Position numbers and translations under genes: made by a program. DNA of 64,000 nucleotides. Source: G958296245 sp963664035 (GTDB taxonomy: Bacteria; Chloroflexota; Dehalococcoidia; Lucifugimonadales; G958296245). Of this stretch, positions 59,483-64,000 are shown piece by piece. Position 1 is the first letter of the stretch, and every line of letters begins with the position of its first letter. The notes beneath the pieces were generated by a model, which worked only from the letters and a program-made list of their open reading frames with translations, had not been told where the DNA came from and did no database searches. The DNA is taken from the NCBI GenBank assembly GCA_963664035.2, contig OY760867.2, positions 310,001-374,000 on the forward strand, read 5' to 3'.

Positions 59483-61819
59483 ATGAAGCCTGGAACCATC
59501 ACCGCAGAGCATATGAAGGCCGCCCTGCCGGATACGTCGTCCGCGGTGAGCCTCGACGGCCTCGACGATGCGGTCACCGTCTACCGCGACAGGCTGGGGA
59601 TTCCCCACGTGAAGGCTGCCACGGTACACGACGCCTTCTTCGGGCAGGGCTTCGCCACGTCGCAAGACAGGCTATGGCAGATGGAGTACGACAGGCGGCG
59701 CGCCTACGGGCGATGGGCCGAGTACGTGGGGCCGGAGGGCGTCGAGCAGGACGCGATGATGCGCAGGTTCCGGCTCCGCAGCTCGGCGCTGTGCGACTAC
59801 GGTGCGCTCGGCGCGGGGGCCAGGGCGATGGTGGACGCCTACGCCGAGGGCGTCAACGCCTTCATCGGCAGCACCCGCTCGCTGCCCGTCGAGTTCGCCG
59901 TCGTCGGGTCCTCCCCGGAGAGGTGGGAGCCCTGGGACTGCCTGGCGGTCTTCAAGGTGCGCCACTGCATGATGGGGCTGTTCGAGAGCAAGCTGTGGCG
60001 GGCGCGTCTTGTGAAAACACTGGGGGCCGAGCGCGCGGCGCGGATAGTGCCCGGACAGCAGGGGCGGCTGCTCATGGTCCCGCCCGGCGTGGAGGACACG
60101 GCGCGGCTGGCCACGGACGACGCGCTGGAACACCTGCGGGCTGGGGCCGCCGCGGTCGCGCAGATGGGGATGGCCGAGGCGGGCAGCAACAACTGGGCCG
60201 TCGCCGGGAGCCGCACCGCGTCCGGCAAGCCGCTGCTCGCCGGCGACCCGCACAGGCCGCTGGACGTGCCCAACGTCTACTACCAGAACCACGTGTCCTG
60301 CCCCGATTTCGACGCCATAGGGCTATCCTTCCCGGGCGTACCCGGCTTTCCGCACTTCGGACACAACCAGCGCGTCGCGTGGTGCGTCACGCACGCCCAA
60401 GCGGACTACCAGGACCTGTACGTGGAGAGGTTCGAACCGGGCTCCGGGGGGCGCTACGAGCACCGGGGCGAGTGGCTGGAGGCGAAGGTCGAGGAGGAGA
60501 CGATCGAGGTGAGGGGCGCGGACCCTGTGCCCATAACCGTGACCTCCACGCTGCACGGGCCGGTCGTGGCCGGAGACCCGGCCTCCGGGACGGCGTTGAC
60601 GTTGAAGTACACCGGCACCGACGGCGCGAACCCCACCTTCCATTGCGTGCTCGCCATGCTGGGCGCGTCGTCGGTGGACGAGATGGAAGAGGCGATGCGG
60701 GAGTGGGTCGACCCGTCCAACAACTTCGTGACCGCCGACGTACACGGCAGCATCTCGTACCTGAACCGGGGGCGGCTGCCGGTGAGGCCGATGGCGAACG
60801 CCTGGCTTCCCGTGCCGGGGTGGGACGGGATGCACGAGTGGGATGGCTTCGTGCCGTTCGAGGAGATGGTGCGCTCGCGGGACCCGGAGACGGGGTACAT
60901 CGTGACGGCCAACAACCAGATCGCAAGCGGCGACTATCCGCACTACATCTCCCTGCAGTTCGGCGCGGACCACAGGGCGCGGCGCATCAAGTCCCGGCTG
61001 GAGCATATGACGGGCGCGACTGTGCGGGACATGGCCTCCGTCCACGGCGAGATCGTGTCGATCCCCGCCCTGCGGTACATGGACCTGCTCATGGGCGTGG
61101 AGGCGCGGGGCGAGACGGAGCGCGAGGCGAAGCGGCTGCTCCAGGGCTGGGACGGCTCGATGCACCGCGACTCCGTAGCGCCGACGGTCTATAGCGTCTT
61201 CAGGCTGGAGATCGAGAGGCCGGTATTACAAGACCTGCTGGGGCCGCTGGCCGAGGAGGCGCTCAGCGCCGCCGGGCGGGGCGCGCCGTTCCACGTCAAC
61301 CTGCTGCGCGCCAAGCTCGCGGCCATGGCCGCCCAGGGCGACGCGTCGTACCTGCCGGATGGCTCGGACTGGCAGTCGCTGGCGGCGAACGCATTCTCCA
61401 GGGCGGCGGCGTACCTGGAGGAGCGCCTGGGACCGGACGTGAGCGCGTGGACGTGGGGCCGGGTACACTTCACCCAGCCGCGCCATACCCTGTCGGCGGC
61501 CTTCCCGGAGCTGGCCGCCGATCTGGACCCGCCGTCGGCGCCGATGAGCAGCGACGGGGACACGCCCCAGTCCGGCAGCTACTCGCCTGGCGAGCCGTTC
61601 ACGGTAACGGGCATGTCCGCCGCCCGGTACGTGTTCGACCTGTCCGACTGGGACGCGTCGGCCTGGATAACCCCCCTCGGCAGCTCGGGCCACCCCGCAA
61701 GCCCGCACTACGCCGACCAGGTGGCCGCCTGGTCCGACGTAGAGGTTGCCCCGATGCTCTATGGCTGGGACAGGATCGCGGACGAGGCCGAGAGCGCGCA
61801 GGTGCTGGAGAAGGGGTAG
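59483..61819 (+). CDS. Penicillin-acylase-family Ntn hydrolase
   Basis: The 778-residue protein has the penicillin acylase order: an alpha chain (VTVYRDRLGIPHVKAATVHD, FGQGFATSQDRLWQMEYDRR), then EAGSNNWAVAGSRTASGKPL, in which the Ser of GSNNW becomes the N-terminal nucleophile of the beta chain, LLAGDPHRPLDVPNVYY, and HNQRVAWCVTHAQADYQDLY. Autocleavage before the Ser is expected. No signal peptide is visible at the chosen ATG 59483 (AAGGAGAGCC upstream), although most relatives are exported. Substrates are likely N-acyl amides such as homoserine lactones, or other amides. Confidence 0.92.
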   Translation: MKPGTITAEHMKAALPDTSSAVSLDGLDDAVTVYRDRLGIPHVKAATVHDAFFGQGFATSQDRLWQMEYDRRRAYGRWAEYVGPEGVEQDAMMRRFRLRSSALCDYGALGAGARAMVDAYAEGVNAFIGSTRSLPVEFAVVGSSPERWEPWDCLAVFKVRHCMMGLFESKLWRARLVKTLGAERAARIVPGQQGRLLMVPPGVEDTARLATDDALEHLRAGAAAVAQMGMAEAGSNNWAVAGSRTASGKPLLAGDPHRPLDVPNVYYQNHVSCPDFDAIGLSFPGVPGFPHFGHNQRVAWCVTHAQADYQDLYVERFEPGSGGRYEHRGEWLEAKVEEETIEVRGADPVPITVTSTLHGPVVAGDPASGTALTLKYTGTDGANPTFHCVLAMLGASSVDEMEEAMREWVDPSNNFVTADVHGSISYLNRGRLPVRPMANAWLPVPGWDGMHEWDGFVPFEEMVRSRDPETGYIVTANNQIASGDYPHYISLQFGADHRARRIKSRLEHMTGATVRDMASVHGEIVSIPALRYMDLLMGVEARGETEREAKRLLQGWDGSMHRDSVAPTVYSVFRLEIERPVLQDLLGPLAEEALSAAGRGAPFHVNLLRAKLAAMAAQGDASYLPDGSDWQSLAANAFSRAAAYLEERLGPDVSAWTWGRVHFTQPRHTLSAAFPELAADLDPPSAPMSSDGDTPQSGSYSPGEPFTVTGMSAARYVFDLSDWDASAWITPLGSSGHPASPHYADQVAAWSDVEVAPMLYGWDRIADEAESAQVLEKG

Positions 61820-61862
61820 GCTGTGTCGTCCGGCCTAGCGCCTCGTCAACACGTCCGGGGAC

Positions 61863-61920
61863 TTGATACCGACCCCGCATCGAAGTGCGGGACAGGCTTC
61901 CGCCGGTATGACGGGAGATC
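61863..61920. repeat. Dispersed CCGGCGAAAGCCGG-type repeat, copy 2 with an inserted stem-loop
   Basis: The reverse complement reads CCGTCATACCGGCGGAAGCC, then an inserted stem-loop (CCCGCACTTCGATGCGGG with flanks), then CGGTATCAAGTCCCCG. Without the insert it matches the repeat near 992-1027. It sits between the acylase and comEA genes. Confidence 0.6.
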
Positions 61921-61929
61921 TACCGGCGC

Positions 61930-62502
61930 ATGAAGCTGCTCGCCAACGTCGTCCTTGTCGTAGCCACGGTCGCGCTGCTTGCGGGCGGCGTGGTGCTCAT
62001 CGTGCGCGGCTCGGGCGGGGGAGGCATGGAGATAGTGCTGCCGCCGCCCGAGGCGCGGCCGGCGGCAGCCGGCCAGGGGGCGGAGATCAAGGTCTACGTG
62101 ACGGGCGCGGTAGCGTCGTCCGGCGTCTACGCGGTCGAGGCCGGGAGCCGCCTGGAGCAGGTGGTGGAGGCCGCTGGGGGGCTGACCGGCGACGCCGACC
62201 CTGTGGCCGTCAACCTGGCCGTGCGCGTCGAGGACGAGCAGCATTGGCACGTGCCGCGCGCGGGCGAGTCGGCGCGGCTTCCGTCGGCGGGCGGGCAGTC
62301 GGACTCGTCGAAGATCGACCTGAACAGCGCGACGGCCCATGAGCTGGAGACGCTGCCGGGCATAGGGAGCGTCAGGGCGCAGACCATCGTGGACTACCGG
62401 CAGGCCAACGGCCCATTCTCCAGCGTCGACGACCTGCTCGCCGTGAGCGGGGTCGGGCCGGCCACCGTGGAGTCGATCCGGGACATGGTCGACGCGCGGT
62501 AG
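61930..62502 (+). CDS. comEA: ComEA-type competence DNA-binding protein
   Basis: The 190-residue protein has an N-terminal membrane anchor (LLANVVLVVATVALLAGGVV), an SLBB domain (KVYVTGAVASSGVYAVEAGS, QVVEAAGGLTGDADP) and a C-terminal double helix-hairpin-helix (DLNSATAHELETLPGIGSVR, DDLLAVSGVGPATVESI). It binds incoming double-stranded DNA at the outer face of the membrane for transformation. It stands 7 bases before comEC. Confidence 0.93.
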   Translation: MKLLANVVLVVATVALLAGGVVLIVRGSGGGGMEIVLPPPEARPAAAGQGAEIKVYVTGAVASSGVYAVEAGSRLEQVVEAAGGLTGDADPVAVNLAVRVEDEQHWHVPRAGESARLPSAGGQSDSSKIDLNSATAHELETLPGIGSVRAQTIVDYRQANGPFSSVDDLLAVSGVGPATVESIRDMVDAR

Positions 62503-62509
62503 GCGTACG

Positions 62510-64000
62510 ATGAAGCTCACGCTCGTCGCCGCGGCCTTCGCCGCGGGCGTCTACCTCGGCGCCGAGACGCAGTTGCACGGCGCCGGACTGCTGATGCTCG
62601 CCTGCTCCGCCTCAGCGGGGGCGCTCTTCCTGAAGGCGCGGGGACTGCCATACCTGCCCGCCGTCCTGCTGGCGGCGGCCCTGCTGGGCGCATCCAGGGG
62701 CGCCGCGTTCGACCCGGGCGGCGCGGGCCCGCTGTCCCAATACCACGGCGTGGAGGAGGTGAGCGTCACCGGCTGGATTGCCGACGACCCGGAGCCGGTG
62801 GGGCGGGCGGTCCGTTTCCGCTTCCGCGTGGAGGAGGTGTCGGGCAGCGTCGAGGGCGGGGACGTGCTGGTGACCATGGAGGCCGCCGAAGCCAGGTACG
62901 GCGACAGGCTGCTCCTCACGGGCGCATTGGAGCAGCCGCCGGCGTTCGAGGGCTTCGACTACGCCGGGTTCCTCGCGCGGCGCGGGATCGGCTCCATCAT
63001 GTCGTTCCCGGAGGCGCGAGTGCTCGACGGCAAGCGCGGGTCGCCGCTCTCCAGGGCGCTGACGGGGCTGCGGCTCAGGCTGGCGGAGGCCACGGAGCGG
63101 GTCGTGCCGGAGCCGCAGGCGGCGTTCGGCCAGGCGGTGCTGCTCGGCATACGGGACCGGTTGCCTGCCAGGCTGGTAGACGACTTCAGGGCGACCGGAA
63201 CCTCGCACCTGCTGGCCATATCGGGGCTGCACGTCGGCATCCTGCTCGGCCTTAGCCTGGCAGCGAGCCAGTGGCTGCTGGGGCGGCGCAGGAACCTGTA
63301 CCTGGTAGCGCCGCTGCTACTCCTCTGGCTCTACGCCGCGCTCGCCGGAATGTCCCCGTCGGTGACGCGGGCGGCGATAATGGCCAGCGTCTACGTCGCG
63401 GCGATGGCGTTGGGGCGGCCCCGCGCAATACTGCCGTCGCTGGGGCTGGCCGCGGCGGTTATGGTGGCGTTCGACCCGAAGGCGCTCTGGAGCGTCTCGT
63501 TCCAGCTTAGCTTCGCCGCCATGGCCGGGATCGCGGTGTTTGCGGAGCCCGTAGGGAGGCTGCTGGGCAGGGCGCTGGGCGCGCCCGCCGACGTTGCGGA
63601 CGAGCTCAGGCTCCGGCAGTGGGCCGCCGCGTCGGTGGGTATGGGCGCGGCGGCCACGCTCGCCACGTGGCCGCTGGTGGCCTTCTACTTCGAGCGCGTC
63701 TCCTTCATAGGGCTGCCGGTGACGCTGCTGGCGCTTCCGGCGCTGCCCGCCGTGCTGCTGGCCCACGCCGCGGCGGGCGCGCTGGGGCTCGCCGCCACGT
63801 GGCTGACCGCGCCGTTGGGCTGGCTGGCGTGGGCCGCGGGCTCCTACGTCACGGGCCTGGTGGCCCTCGCCGCCAGGCTGCCCGTTGCGGACGCGGAGGT
63901 CGGACGCATGGCCCCCGTCTTCCTCTGGGCCTACTACGCCCTGCTGGTAGCCGCCGCCCTCGGACGGAGGCGGCTCGGCAGCCTTGCACGATGGGCCGCG
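62510..64000 (+). CDS. comEC: ComEC-type DNA-uptake channel, partial (runs off right edge)
   Basis: ATG 62510 opens MKLTLVAAAFAAGVYLGAET and the frame is open to the end of the window (497 codons), so the C-terminal metallo-beta-lactamase-like part, if present, lies outside. Visible are the N-terminal DUF4131 region (VEEVSVTGWIADDPEP, RYGDRLLLTGALEQP, YAGFLARRGIGSIM) and the competence core (GTSHLLAISGLHVGILLGLS, then YAALAGMSPSVTRAAIMASV and AFDPKALWSVSFQLSFAAMA), which forms the transmembrane channel. It is cotranscribed with comEA. Confidence 0.95.
   Translation, partial: MKLTLVAAAFAAGVYLGAETQLHGAGLLMLACSASAGALFLKARGLPYLPAVLLAAALLGASRGAAFDPGGAGPLSQYHGVEEVSVTGWIADDPEPVGRAVRFRFRVEEVSGSVEGGDVLVTMEAAEARYGDRLLLTGALEQPPAFEGFDYAGFLARRGIGSIMSFPEARVLDGKRGSPLSRALTGLRLRLAEATERVVPEPQAAFGQAVLLGIRDRLPARLVDDFRATGTSHLLAISGLHVGILLGLSLAASQWLLGRRRNLYLVAPLLLLWLYAALAGMSPSVTRAAIMASVYVAAMALGRPRAILPSLGLAAAVMVAFDPKALWSVSFQLSFAAMAGIAVFAEPVGRLLGRALGAPADVADELRLRQWAAASVGMGAAATLATWPLVAFYFERVSFIGLPVTLLALPALPAVLLAHAAAGALGLAATWLTAPLGWLAWAAGSYVTGLVALAARLPVADAEVGRMAPVFLWAYYALLVAAALGRRRLGSLARWAA

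Overview
The window is GC-rich bacterial chromosome (or a long metagenome contig). It is densely coded on both strands and has many TTG and GTG starts. Gene content and protein style suggest Chloroflexota, most likely a Dehalococcoidia/SAR202-like lineage. The pointers are an enolase-superfamily sugar-acid dehydratase beside dihydrodipicolinate-synthase-like aldolases and a malate/lactate-type dehydrogenase, GroEL without the usual Gly-Gly-Met tail, a zinc-ribbon/membrane protein of a type I associate with this group, and many small VapBC-type cassettes. This placement is inference; no rRNA or tRNA gene was seen.

Left part (1-7.4 kb) is accessory. It has a zinc-ribbon/TM protein cut by the window edge, a roughly 520-bp block present twice (near 1.12-1.64 kb and 5.78-6.31 kb), and between the copies a minus-strand triad: VWA protein, PP2C phosphatase and tail-anchored protein kinase. 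This resembles the TerY-P signalling triads of tellurium-resistance-type systems. The second block copy is broken exactly at a palindromic MITE-like element that recurs at 29.6 and 59.4 kb.

The middle (7.4-51.7 kb) is mostly housekeeping and metabolism: an NCS2 permease with an unusual C-terminal domain, dxs, two type II toxin-antitoxin pairs, an acyltransferase, two DapA-like enzymes, a D-glutamate-cyclase-like protein, NHL beta-propellers, a MoxR/DUF58/transglutaminase operon (transglutaminase with Ser in place of the expected Cys), ogt, dnaE, groES-groEL under a CIRCE-type operator, and a surface-polysaccharide group (GT-C enzyme, manC, O-antigen-ligase-like protein, sugar epimerase). A sugar-acid dehydratase, a DUF5678/aspartic-protease cassette, a DUF1800 protein and pcrA follow. 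After pcrA comes a coupled run: MaoC-like protein, a TIM-barrel-like protein and a malate/lactate dehydrogenase, then a ThuA-like protein.

The right part (51.7-61.8 kb) is accessory again. A phage-type terminase large subunit and an HK97-type portal gene carry nearly identical promoter blocks. They are separated by 3 kb holding two paralogous glycine/alanine-rich repeat proteins, one fused to a YihY/BrkB membrane domain. The start of a second portal gene remains directly behind the terminase. Small XhlA-like coiled-coil/TM proteins are duplicated downstream. A penicillin-acylase-family hydrolase, comEA and a partial comEC close the window.

Four small or medium genes (near 16.36, 43.38, 45.5 and 52.10 kb) look frameshifted, three of them at homopolymer runs. 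This may be real decay or assembly error.
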